DNA from: Corythucha ciliata
Taxonomy: Eukaryota; Arthropoda; Insecta; Hemiptera; Tingidae
NCBI GenBank assembly: GCA_038030265.1
Contig: CM075943.1
Span: 59,061,971-59,125,970, forward strand
Direction of reading: 5' to 3'
DNA: 64,000 bases
Part shown: positions 54,994 through 64,000 of the stretch, in pieces
Layout of the letters: each line of letters starts with the position of its first letter
How positions within the stretch are numbered: position 1 is the first letter of the stretch
Translations under genes and position numbers: made by a program
The notes under the pieces: model-generated
The model's input: the letters and a program-made list of their open reading frames with translations, nothing else
Database searches by the model: none
Told to the model about the DNA's origin: nothing

Positions 54994-55214
54994 TCACGAC
55001 AGGTCTAGCGGTATCACCGACGGCGAAAACTCGTTTCTCTCCATTGTCCTCGAAGGTTCACTGATCGTGCCTCCCCCTGCCATGTCCTTTTCTAGATTTC
55101 ATCCGCGAAAGAGAACTTTTCTCTGGACGTGCGCACCCCCCCCTGCCCTACCACTGTGGATCCGTGCCTAGCTGGCTGCCCACCCATTGATCACGGGCTG
55201 GCGACGCCCCTGGT

Positions 55215-55870
55215 TTTTATACACATATATGGCAAGTTTGCGGGTGAAATTGAGAAAGAGCGTGACCTAGCACATACCCTCTGAGGAAATTGAGGAAAAT
55301 ACCCATTTCAAGGATTCAAGGGTCAAAATAATTGAAATTCGCTCTCCCGCTGATTATGTAAACGTTTTCACCGCTAAAATTTGAAGGGAGAAAAAATTGC
55401 TCAAAGCAGAATTAGGAACCGCACTAATTTACGGCTTAGGTATTGCACTAATTTGCATATTTAGGTATTGCACTAATTTACGGCTAAAATTCAGGGATTC
55501 AGGGAAAACGAATTGGCAAAATTGTCACCGCTTGTTGTTGATTGGTGGAATTCTCGTGGCTAAAATTGAGAAATAGCGTTCATCCACATGTTAAATTGAG
55601 GAAAAACTTTTTTTTTTGTTTTTTTTGCGCGGCTGAAATTGACAGAACGCACCAATTTGCGGTTAGGCGATGCACAGTGCTGGCCATAATTGAAATAGTA
55701 AATCAAAAATGCGTTATATTTCACGGCTAATGATGAAGAAAATGGGCTAGTTCGAGTTAGAGTTGAGAAAAAGCACTCAGTTTCAGCTAAAATTAAGGAA
55801 AACGTCAATTCGAGGCTAAAAACAGTACTCATTCACGAGTAAAATCGGGGGAAAAAAACTCTGTGCAACT
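55215..55870. repeat. degenerate array, type 4, reverse orientation
   Basis: Units around ggctaaaattgagaaaaagcg, directly outside the inverted-repeat structure. Includes a T9-12 stretch near 55610. The following 55871-56289 is unassigned. Confidence 0.6.
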
Positions 55871-56289
55871 ACTCTTGAGAAAAACTGGATCCACGACTGT
55901 GAGCCAGCTTCGCTGGCGAAAATATCAGATGCACCATCGCCTTTTTGCTGGCTTATAACAGGATCTGGGGGTTAGAATCGCGTCAATTCACGGTCATCGG
56001 AGCCTAAATTTGCAGAGAAACTGCCACTATCCGTCAAAAAATTAATTTCTGCTGGAAAACTGTCGTTTGTAGCCTTATATTTCGGATTATACGTCGAAAA
56101 CCGGAAACTCCCCCCCCCCTCCCGTAAAATGATACTTTTGGAGCTAAACTTTAAATTTTTAGACCTGAGACGATAAGCTGGCACTTCCTCTCCCACCATA
56201 AGTCTGGATGGCACAGCGGGGTAAACACGATTTGAGCTAGCCAAAACACACGAAATTTGGGCGTCGAACCTGCGAAAATGGGATTTTAG

Positions 56290-56960
56290 AGTGAAAAATC
56301 GGTTTCCGTCTTAAGCCGACCCTCGAAATCGGTTTGTCAGCAACAAACATCAGCGAATTCTTGATTTTTGGTGAAACCGATAGTAAGCGAAAATGTGTTG
56401 TTTTTTTGTTTTTTTTTTTTAGTGAGAGGAATACAAGATAGCCAGATCAGAGATTTTTTGGGCGTGGGCAGCTGCCCCACGAAATTTGCGCTTTTGATTC
56501 TAGAGGAGGGCAACTGCCCACCCCTGCCCCCCGCTGGCTACGCCCATGTCTCAGACAATCCCGCGAATTTGGTTTTTTTTTTCCTTTTTCCAAGGAAGAG
56601 GGAGACCGTCAAGGTACATACCACGAATTCGGTTTCTAATAAGGCTCGACATTTACCGTTTAAAATTGTCTTTTACCGTTTAAAGTGTCATTTTATGGTT
56701 CAAAATGAGTCATTGCACAGTGATCTTGGTATATGATGGGCCCACCCCGGAAAACTTTAATTATTCCGGGATCCATAGCCCAAAAAAATTGGTATATGAG
56801 TAAGCCGACACCATACGGTTATTGGGCGAGTCAATCCCTCGAAATTGGGTTTGATTGGGTCAAAAACCCCGTGAAATTTTGTTTTTGAAAGGAGCCAGAC
56901 CCGTGAAATTGATTTCTTCAACTGTCAAATCCACGAAAATTTGGGTTTAAAGTGGTGAAA
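56290..56960. repeat. degenerate array, type 5
   Basis: Loose units of gaaaatcggtttt, cgaaattgg and gagtgagcc or agccagaccc. Interrupted at about 56440-56560 by a GC-rich piece (gggcgtgggcagctgcccc ... ctggctacgcccatg) that looks like a transposon end. Confidence 0.5.
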
Positions 56961-59868
56961 TCGCAAATTCACCCAATAAAATGAGTAACTTTGACCCCCC
57001 CCCCCCCTCAAAATTGCACTTCTCGTCTCACTTGTTCATTTGACATGGTAAACATAGGGAAAACGCCTCAAAACTTTTCTTTCGACCCAAATGAACGGGC
57101 CAAGCCATCAAAATCAAAATCAACTTATCTCATCATTTTGACGAAGTTACTTAACCCAGTTTTTCAAGTGTTAATTCAGCAGGCAAACTATCATTAAAAA
57201 GAAAATTAAAGAATAAAATATAATTATTATTTTTTCGTTAAACAAAAACTAATTAAAAGAAACGTTAAAGGGGTGGTCATTAATTTTTCTTCTACTTATT
57301 TTTTTTTTCTTTTCAAGCAAAGCCAGTATAATTACCGCCATCAAAACACTTTTTTTTTTTTTGAGCGTGCCCTAGGGGAGGACTAAATCTTAGAAGTAAG
57401 TTTTACACAGAAAGAGCCAAGATGAAGGGATCGGGTGGGACGGAGTTATAGAGGGGGAAGGGGAGTCTTCTAGTTGAGAAAACTTAGAAGAGAGAAGGCC
57501 TGTATGAGAAAGCGAGTTGGAGGAGAAAAAGAGGGTAACGAAGTGAGTGCGAGGGAGGGTGAGAAAAGGGAGTCTTTTCTAAACTGTTGTAAATTTCTGT
57601 GCCTCCCAAGAGTTAATTAACACGACTGTGGCTGTAGGATATGAAAGGCTGGTTTGGCTGGAGGGGGGGAGGGATGGTGAACTGTGTGTTGGGCGAGTGA
57701 GGGTTGAGGGGACGGTGTAAACCTCGACTCTTCATCGTTTTGCGGACATCTAACCATTTATAATCAGTTAATTATTCCGTTGTGTCTGGGCGAAAGAACT
57801 GCGGTGTTTTTTTTTTTAAATCTCTCTTCACAGTTTTAAATCATTGCCGTCGCGCGACACTTGTTCCGTCTTCCTCCCCCACCCTTTCCAGCAGATTGAC
57901 TTTTGTTCTCCATCAAGGAGCTTTACAGCTATACATTTTCTTTCGTGGAAAGGAGAAAAATATCTTTAAGAGTGTATTAAAGGCGAGCTTTATTTCGCCT
58001 GTTGCCGGGGGGGGGGGGACCCACTGACTTGCCAAAACGGTGAATCAAGTCCTTTTATAATATAAATATAAGTAAATAAATCGATTTTCATCCTCAACAA
58101 CCCACTGCCTTTTTTCTCGGTGAATAATTTTCAATGTAGTATGTCCATTATGACAATTTGATTTTAACCGAAGGTGACCTGCCTCACTCAATCAATTACT
58201 GGGGGTTGTGTGATTGAAGGGGGATGCATTGAAAACCCCCCGGGTAAAACTTATTTTAGTGACTCTTTCAACTTCCTCTGACACCCCGCCCCTGCCCCGC
58301 CATTTCCTTTTCTCATCATCACCAGACTATTTCCCTCTTTTTCCACGTTACAGTATATTAAGAGCCAGAATGGAATGTAATTAATCACAATGAATGGGAG
58401 AACGCCACCCTTAAACCCCCACCCCACCACTAAATCACTCTACCACAACCTTCACCTATTTCCCTTTTGTGCTTCACCCCCCTCCACCCCACGGCGCCAA
58501 CATCGTAGTTCCACCACTCCATTTTCAAATAGAAGAGGAATATATAGCTTCCCCTAGCTGTATTAGTTCCAGAAAATCACTTAAATGTTGCATCGATTAA
58601 AGGTTTTGAAATTTCAAGAGAACGGAGCGAATGACAAAACAGTTAAGATTTCAATTATCGAATGTCTCAAAAGAGGATGAATAAGATGGCGTACGTAATA
58701 AAGAAACAGAAGAATGAACACACACAAAATGTAGAAAATGAAGGAGATGTCTTTTGATGTCAAGCTGGAATCGACACTTGAACAAAAACAGTGAGGAGTT
58801 TCCACGAACAGACATGCCCCCCCCCCGCCGCCGCTGCCGCTTGCCATCCCAGCGCTGTCTTGTTTGATTCCCCTGACATTTCAATTCCCACTTTTTTTTT
58901 AGTGAAATCGAGACACTTCCTTTGTGTAACTTTTTCGTTGGAATCCTCAGTGAAAAGGCTTGTGAATGTTAAGTTTGAGTAAAGCGAACACGTCCAATGC
59001 TGAAAGGTGGAAAAGGTATACGAGCCACGGTAATAATACTGATCATTGTCAATCAAATTTTGTGTAAAACACAGAAATTACAGAGGTTTGGGGGGGGGGG
59101 ATACACTAAGATTGCTATGAACCTATAAAAAAAAATGGGGGGAACGCCTTTTATGAGAAAAAGTTAAATTAATAAAAGTTCTTTGTTAAAAACAACTAAA
59201 CGTAGCACCAGGGCGATTCCCCTTCCGACCCCTTATTAGCGCTTTTTCCAGCCCCTCCCCCACAACTATTCCTTTTTGTAATAAAAATAATTGCAGTCTC
59301 GAAGCAATTTAAAAGAAGAGAGAAATAATCAAGCCGCCCCTTTTATTTCTTTCAGTACCTATTATAAATAAAATTGAAAAAAAAAAAAGAGAAAACTGAA
59401 GAGAAGGGGAAGCGTCTGTTGGAACGTCATCGATCATGATTTAGAAACTTGGCGAAGCGGAAATAATTAAGTTTTAATTGAAGCAGGTGTGTACTAATGA
59501 ATTGATGAGGCACTGTAAGGGGAAATGGTTTAATAATACCCACCCCTCCTCTAACGTCATCACCACCACCGTTCGCCTTCCTCAAAACCATTCTGACAGT
59601 CACAGGGGAATTCGAGTGGTTTCTGGGCTGCTGGGGGGTGGGGGGGGTGAATTTTTTGTTTAACTCCTTTCCTCTATACCTCTAATAAAGGCCAATCCTA
59701 TAAGCTTATTGCCGTGATTTATTTCCGCAAGGTTTTGGAATTGTATATAGGTACTCGTTTATTGGATTCAAGTAATAATCGAGCAATAATCAATCGGATT
59801 TCATGACACGGAACACGCTTAAATTGAAACGTATTTTCGATCAAGCGAGCGTGTGAGGCCACACACGT
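56961..59868. other. no gene seen; low-complexity, homopolymer-rich sequence
   Basis: About 2.9 kb with purine- or pyrimidine-rich strands, C10-type (56997), G12 (58007-58018), C8 (58818) and G10-type (59089) runs and many T/A runs. No protein family, RNA gene or inverted repeat was recognised on either strand. It may be receptor intron or intergenic. Confidence 0.45.
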
Positions 59869-59869
59869 C

Positions 59870-60050
59870 CAATAGCGCTGTAATTCAATTTTAGCCGCGA
59901 AGTTGCTTTCAAAAATAACGAATTAGCGCTTTCCCCCCCCAATTTTAGCCGCAACTCAGTGCTGTTTATCAATTTTAGCCACGAAGAGCGGTTTTTCACG
60001 ATCTTATAGCCATGAAAAAACCCCTTTTTCTCCATTTTAGCCTGGGAATT
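59870..60050. repeat. degenerate array, type 4, short
   Basis: Six to seven units of caattttagccgcgaa-type sequence, ending next to a foldback arm. Confidence 0.6.
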
Positions 60051-60135
60051 AAAGACAGCTTTACAAGCTAGCTATAAAAAGCTGAGCTGTGGGCTTCAAC
60101 CAATCAGAGCGCTCCGAATCCACAGCGCGGAGCGC

Positions 60136-61650
60136 CAGGGGCGAAGCGTGATATTTTGATGCCCGGTGCCGGTGGTCATGGTAGATGCCCCCCCCCTCGC
60201 CGCACTACATAAAAACAAAAAGAAAACGCGAGTATCTGGCTACTCGCCACAATCGGAAATCATCCCAGGGCTCAGGGTAGGGGAAAACGTTAGGGTTCTC
60301 GGGGAAAGTTTCTCCCAAAAATCGTATTCGATTTAGCAGGGAAGGACCATGCGACCTATTTTAACTTCAGATAGGTTCTCAACCCGTATACGCATTTTCC
60401 GGAATAATCAGACCGTGGTGTCAGATTGTGTGTATTTTCAATGAACAGAATTCGCGGAACATGGCATCTACTTAAAATACCAATTTCGCGCGTTATTTGA
60501 CTCAATAAACAACAATTTTACGGGCTTGTCTTTTCAACAGTTCCAAGGGTGAAAACGGCTGTTCCCCGAGCGACATTGACAGATTGTACGATGACATTTA
60601 CAGTTTCAAGGACAAAGTTGACAGTTATGACTTACTAGGACGAAATTGACAGTTTCAAGGGCAAAATTGATAGTTTGTAGGACAAAATGCTACAGGCTCA
60701 ATGTCAAATTTTTCACTGGAATAATCAGTTTCCAGGACACTACGAAGAAATAAAATTGACGGTACTGTAGGAGAGAATTGGTAGATTGACAATTTTGAAC
60801 GTCGAAATTGACCGTTTCAAGGGTAAAATCGGCTGTTTCCAGGACGAAATTGTAACAATTTATACGACGAAATTGGAAGCTTCCAGGACGAAATTTACAG
60901 TTTCTCAAACGAAATAAACAGTTTATAGAACAAAATTGACAGTTTCCAGGACGGAATTGACAGTTTCTCGAACGAAATAGACTGTTTCCGAGAAAAATTG
61001 ACAGTTTTGAACGACAATATTTACAGTTTTGAAAGATGAAATTGACATTTCCCGCGTGAAATTGACAGTTTCAAGGACGATTTTGGCAGCTCAGAGGTAG
61101 AAATTGGCAGTTTTGGACGACGAAATTGACAGTTCCAAGGACAACATTTACACAGTTGTGAATTACGAAATGACTTCCAGGACGAAATTGAAAGTTTCAA
61201 GGATGAACTTGACAGTTTAAAAGACGAAATTTACGGGTCATGAGACAAAATTGAAATATTCACGACGAAATTAACAATTCCACGGAGCTTTCGGTCGAAT
61301 TCATTGTAGTTTTTAGCCTTCTCCCACCAACTGACAGTCGTTTTCACTGCTATAGATAGCTCATGGGGTGTTCTAGTCTGCAATGGACAATTTTGTGTGG
61401 TCTGGTTTTGGTGCTTCTTCAAGCCGCGATTCATTTCACGGAGCGCACCTGGCAACTATGGGCGGTTGAAGAGATCTGGAGTATTTTCTACCGGTGGTAC
61501 ACAAACGGGCGCTATATTTATCACTACTGTGCACGGTTCTTTAACATAATTCATGTTAAAAGTAAATAAAAGCATCAGCCAACTGATGCCCCATATCAAG
61601 TAATGCCCGGGGCGGGCCGCCCCACCGCTCCGGTATACGCTACGCCACTG
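60136..61650. mobile_element. 1.5-kb hAT-like element with 8-bp target duplication
   Basis: Left end CAGGGGCGAAGCG; right end, inverted, CAGTGGCGTAGCG. Flanked by cggagcgc (60128-60135) and cgcagcgc (61651-61658), 7 of 8 identical. The interior is a GC-rich subterminal block, a type-2 array (60570-61290) and 61300-61600, where an open plus frame of 68 codons exists without family resemblance. No transposase seen, so non-autonomous. Confidence 0.75.
60570..61290. repeat. degenerate array, type 2 (period about 20-21 bp)
   Basis: Same theme as 19085-20400. Here adjacent units such as gacgaaattgacagtttcaag and ggcaaaattgatagtttgtag are exactly 21 bp apart, others 20 or 23-24. Same strand as the first array. 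Confidence 0.8.
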
Positions 61651-61719
61651 CGCAGCGCTCCGATTGGTTGAAGCCCACAGCTCAGCTTTTTAAAGCTTGC
61701 ATGTGAAGGCGGCTTAACG

Positions 61720-62210
61720 TAATTTTTTTTTTTTACCGTGAATTAACGTATTTTCGAAATTTCGGGCTCAAATCGGTGGCAAATGAGTGCCTTTTATCAA
61801 TTTTCACGATATAGCCACGAATAACCTTGTTTTCACTAATTTTGCCTAGAATTAGTGCTTTATTTTCACAAATATTGGCCGCTTGTCTTGCTAAAAAAGA
61901 GAAGGTAATAGCGATTTTCCCCGAAAGGTGCTCCGTTAGCCGCGAATTAGCCCTTTTTCTTAATTACGGGCCTGGAATTTGCGTCTAGAAAACCGTGAAT
62001 CAGCACTTTTGCTCAATTTTAGCTGCGAATCAACGCTTTTTATGACTTTTTAGCAGCGGAATTGTCATCAAAACAGCACATTTGCGTGATTTTGACCGTT
62101 GTCACAGTAATTAGGTGTATTTAGCTCTTTTTTCTCAATTCTAGCTGCGGATTTGGCTCCATAAGCCACAAATTATGAGTTTTCTCAATTTCAGCAGTGC
62201 GAAGTCATTT
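61720..62210. repeat. degenerate array, type 4
   Basis: Units of tttttctcaattttagctgcgaatc at 30-31-bp spacing, immediately right of the foldback. Confidence 0.65.
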
Positions 62211-62289
62211 TCAGAATAGAAAACTATCTCTTTTTCTCAGTTTATGCCTCTCAATACCACAAGTTTACATCCCCCCCGCGGTCCAACAA

Positions 62290-62880
62290 AATTTTAGTTA
62301 TAAAAAAAAAGCTAGGTCCGCGAGATTTGGCCATTATTTTCACAAGCGAAACTCCGAAATTTGGCTTTTTTCAAAGAGCCAAAAGGCCACGAAATTGGTT
62401 TTCCGAAGAGCTAAACCGTGAAATGTAAGCCAGATCCTCGAATGCGCTTTTTTATCGAGCTAAAACCACTGAAATAGCCTTTTTCACGGGCCACAGAACA
62501 ATGAAATTGGAGTTCTAGCCAGCAAAATCCACGAAGTTGGATTTTTAATTGTGCCAGACTCACGGAACCGCCAAATTTGTTTTATGATTAGCGAAAACCA
62601 GTAAGACAGACTTTCAAAAATTGTTTACTATTGAGGAAAATTCGCTAATTTGGTTATTTTAGTGAGCCAGAAGCGCGAAAGTGAAATTTAGCACGCAAAA
62701 TCCACGAATAAGTTGGTTTTTATTCGGTCAGACTAGCAAAAATCTATTTTGAGTAGGCAAAATTCCGCGGAATTGGGATTTTAATAAACCAGGCCCCGAA
62801 AATGATTGTTCATAGTGCGCAGGAAGAGTTGTTTTTTTTTGTAGTGGCGCGCAAAAATGGTTCTTCAGCGAGCAAATCCT
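62290..62880. repeat. degenerate array, type 5
   Basis: About 15 loose units (cacgaaattggttttt, gagccagaatcacgaaat, aaaatccacgaa), period about 35-40 bp. No coding function. Confidence 0.6.
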
Positions 62881-63009
62881 GACGGCTGCAGTGGCCAGAA
62901 GCAGTCGGACCACTACAGGCCCCACAATTTGTGTTCCGCTGTAACTTGTTGACGGATGCAGCACTTTTTTTTTTTTAAACAACACCCAATGGTAGGGGGG
63001 TTGCCCCCC

Positions 63010-64000
63010 CCGGCACGGAATCCTAGGTGAATTATTGTGCCCCCCTCCCTCTGGGTCTGTAGATCTAGTCCGTGGTTACCCCAATGCGGTGAAGATGGTA
63101 ACGGAACTGGCAGAATCCAATGATAAGGCCTACCACCGTCCTAATGGTCGCTCCGGCTAAGTCGGAGCAGTTTGCTTGTAAGCCTTCTGCACGGTCTTTC
63201 CCATGCGCTTACTCTGCTGATGTCCCTCCAGTCTCTGCGAGCGTATAGCCGCGTGGGGCACTAACCCAATTGCCTATCACCTTCCTGAAGGTCGATGGCG
63301 GGACGCCGAGCGCCGGGGCTCCGGACTAGTAAAGGGAAGTCGCTACTCGAGCCCTCCTTGGCCAAGGAGTCCACCTGATCTTTCCCGTGTCCTTGAGTCC
63401 CGGTACACATTCAAGGCTTACCTTATTGTCATGGGCCAGTAGACAAAGGCTCTGGCGGCAGTCCCATAGGAGCCGCATAATAGCAGCCTGGCTATCCGTG
63501 AGAACACGTATTTGGGCATTCTGCTCTTCCCTACGTATTTTTCAGCAGCACAGGCCTTGACTGCGTAGACTTCGGCTTGTAAGACCGAGGTGCGTGTATA
63601 CCCCCCAGAGGTGTGAACAGCCTCCATTCAGGTTACACCCCCGCACCAGTCCCGTTATTCGTTTTAGAACCGTCTGTAAACCACAACCGCTCCTTGTGAT
63701 TCCTTTTCACCGCCTACCCCTCACCGTACATAAGGCGGCAGAGAAGGGACAGCGTTCGTTGAGTGTTCCGGGCATGACATCCGGTATCATGCACAGCACT
63801 GGATCCCGAACCGTGTTCAGGATCCTGGTGTGAATCCTCCTGGAATTAAGGTTCCCACCCCTCCATAGACCACCCAATTTATGCCTTAGGGCCGACATTG
63901 CCGCCGCAGTAGACGTGGAGTGCATAGCCCCAATGACCATCAGGCACGCCAGTTTCTGAACACAGTGAGGGTATTTTTGGCCCCCATTTGTTCCGTCTTG
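63010..64000 (-). pseudogene. LINE with RNase H (I/R1-like group), C-terminal end, running off the window
   Basis: Minus strand from the right edge. QKLACLMVIGAMHSTSTAAA (about 63880-63960) is the conserved helix after the RT core. RNase H follows: FTDGSKTNNGTGAG (first Asp), SVLQAEVYAVKACAAE (Glu), VLTDSQAAIMRLL (Asp) and VDSLAKEGS (last Asp). Then a C-terminal RLTSKLLRLSRS-type region and remnants of the terminal zinc knuckle near 63100. Readings jump between frames many times, so it is a relic. The arrangement RT, RNase H, C-terminal knuckle fits I-group LINEs; the exact clade is inferred. The RT core and endonuclease would lie beyond 64000. A GC-rich 3' end reaches about 63010. Confidence 0.75.

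Larger units (their letters stand above)
51257..55212. mobile_element. 3.96-kb structure with long inverted ends enclosing two opposed Gypsy fragments
   Basis: Left end CAGTGGCGACGGCCAGCCC; right end, inverted, CAGGGGCGTCGCCAGCCC. The inverted match continues about 240 bp on each side (51257-51500 against 54975-55212), through ggtgggcagccagctaggca and into the start of a Gypsy gag. The outer part resembles hAT ends seen at 38359. The 8 bases outside (tcacagac / gtttttat) do not match, so there is no target duplication. It may have arisen by inverted duplication rather than simple insertion. Confidence 0.7.
60053..61706. mobile_element. foldback element split by a hAT-like insertion
   Basis: The left arm (about 60053-60127: aaaaagctgagctgtgggct, tcaaccaatcagagcgctc) is the inverse of about 61651-61706. 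Between the arms lies a 1.5-kb hAT-like element. Without it the arms form a compact palindrome of roughly 130 bp. Confidence 0.72.

Noticed and set aside
58614..59056. Overlapping minus-strand frames with an alanine/glycine run
   Set aside because: Run comes from a GC-rich simple repeat (ccgccgctgccgc); no homology recognised, not a receptor exon.
61363..61569. 68-codon open frame with a hydrophobic start in the hAT-like element
   Set aside because: Short, no recognisable family, and the minus strand is also open; not enough to call a gene.

Overview
The window looks like nuclear DNA from an invertebrate animal, most likely an arthropod. The reasons are spliced exons of a metabotropic glutamate receptor, animal-type DNA transposons (PIF/Harbinger, hAT, TTAA-type), Ty3/Gypsy and Ty1/Copia retrotransposons, and I/R1-like LINEs. 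The species cannot be named from sequence alone. Almost everything is transposon-derived, and most coding pieces are broken by frameshifts, stops, deletions and nested insertions.

The only clear host gene is on the minus strand. Two exons of a metabotropic glutamate (class C) receptor lie at 26311-26592 and 3187-3336. They join in phase 1 across an intron of about 23 kb. That intron (3337-26310) holds, in order: a PIF/Harbinger MADF + HARBI1 remnant (5.1-5.75 kb); a decayed Ty3/Gypsy element (6.1-10.8 kb) whose integrase is split by a LINE with a 14-bp target duplication; a decayed Copia element with a nested MITE (11-13.15 kb); a degenerate array (13.2-14.2 kb); and a multi-exon gene of a repetitive invertebrate family with a FEN1/PIN-like nuclease core, a helical clamp and a C-terminal CXC zinc domain (14655-23705). 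That gene is interrupted by a 151-bp hairpin insertion and by a 5.6-kb TIR element with a TAA target duplication.

From 28.0 to 34.0 kb lies a Russian-doll structure: a long foldback element interrupted in one arm by a 3-kb hAT-like element (8-bp duplication) and in the other by a 392-bp TTAA-type foldback. From 34.6 to 42.4 kb a 5'-truncated Gypsy element (CsRN1-like) appears twice, the first copy abutting an assembly gap. From 42.7 to 50.9 kb a 4.13-kb unit carrying the end of a Copia element with two nested MITEs is tandemly duplicated. At 51.3-55.2 kb two fragments of a third Gypsy family sit tail to tail between long inverted terminal repeats. The right end (55-63 kb) holds degenerate arrays, another hAT-like element nested in a foldback, and at 63-64 kb the end of a LINE with RNase H running off the window.

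A recurring oddity is a set of five kinds of degenerate quasi-periodic arrays (unit about 20-40 bp), several sitting inside hAT-like or Harbinger-like elements. The best candidate for a poorly described system is the PIN/CXC gene at 14.65-23.7 kb.
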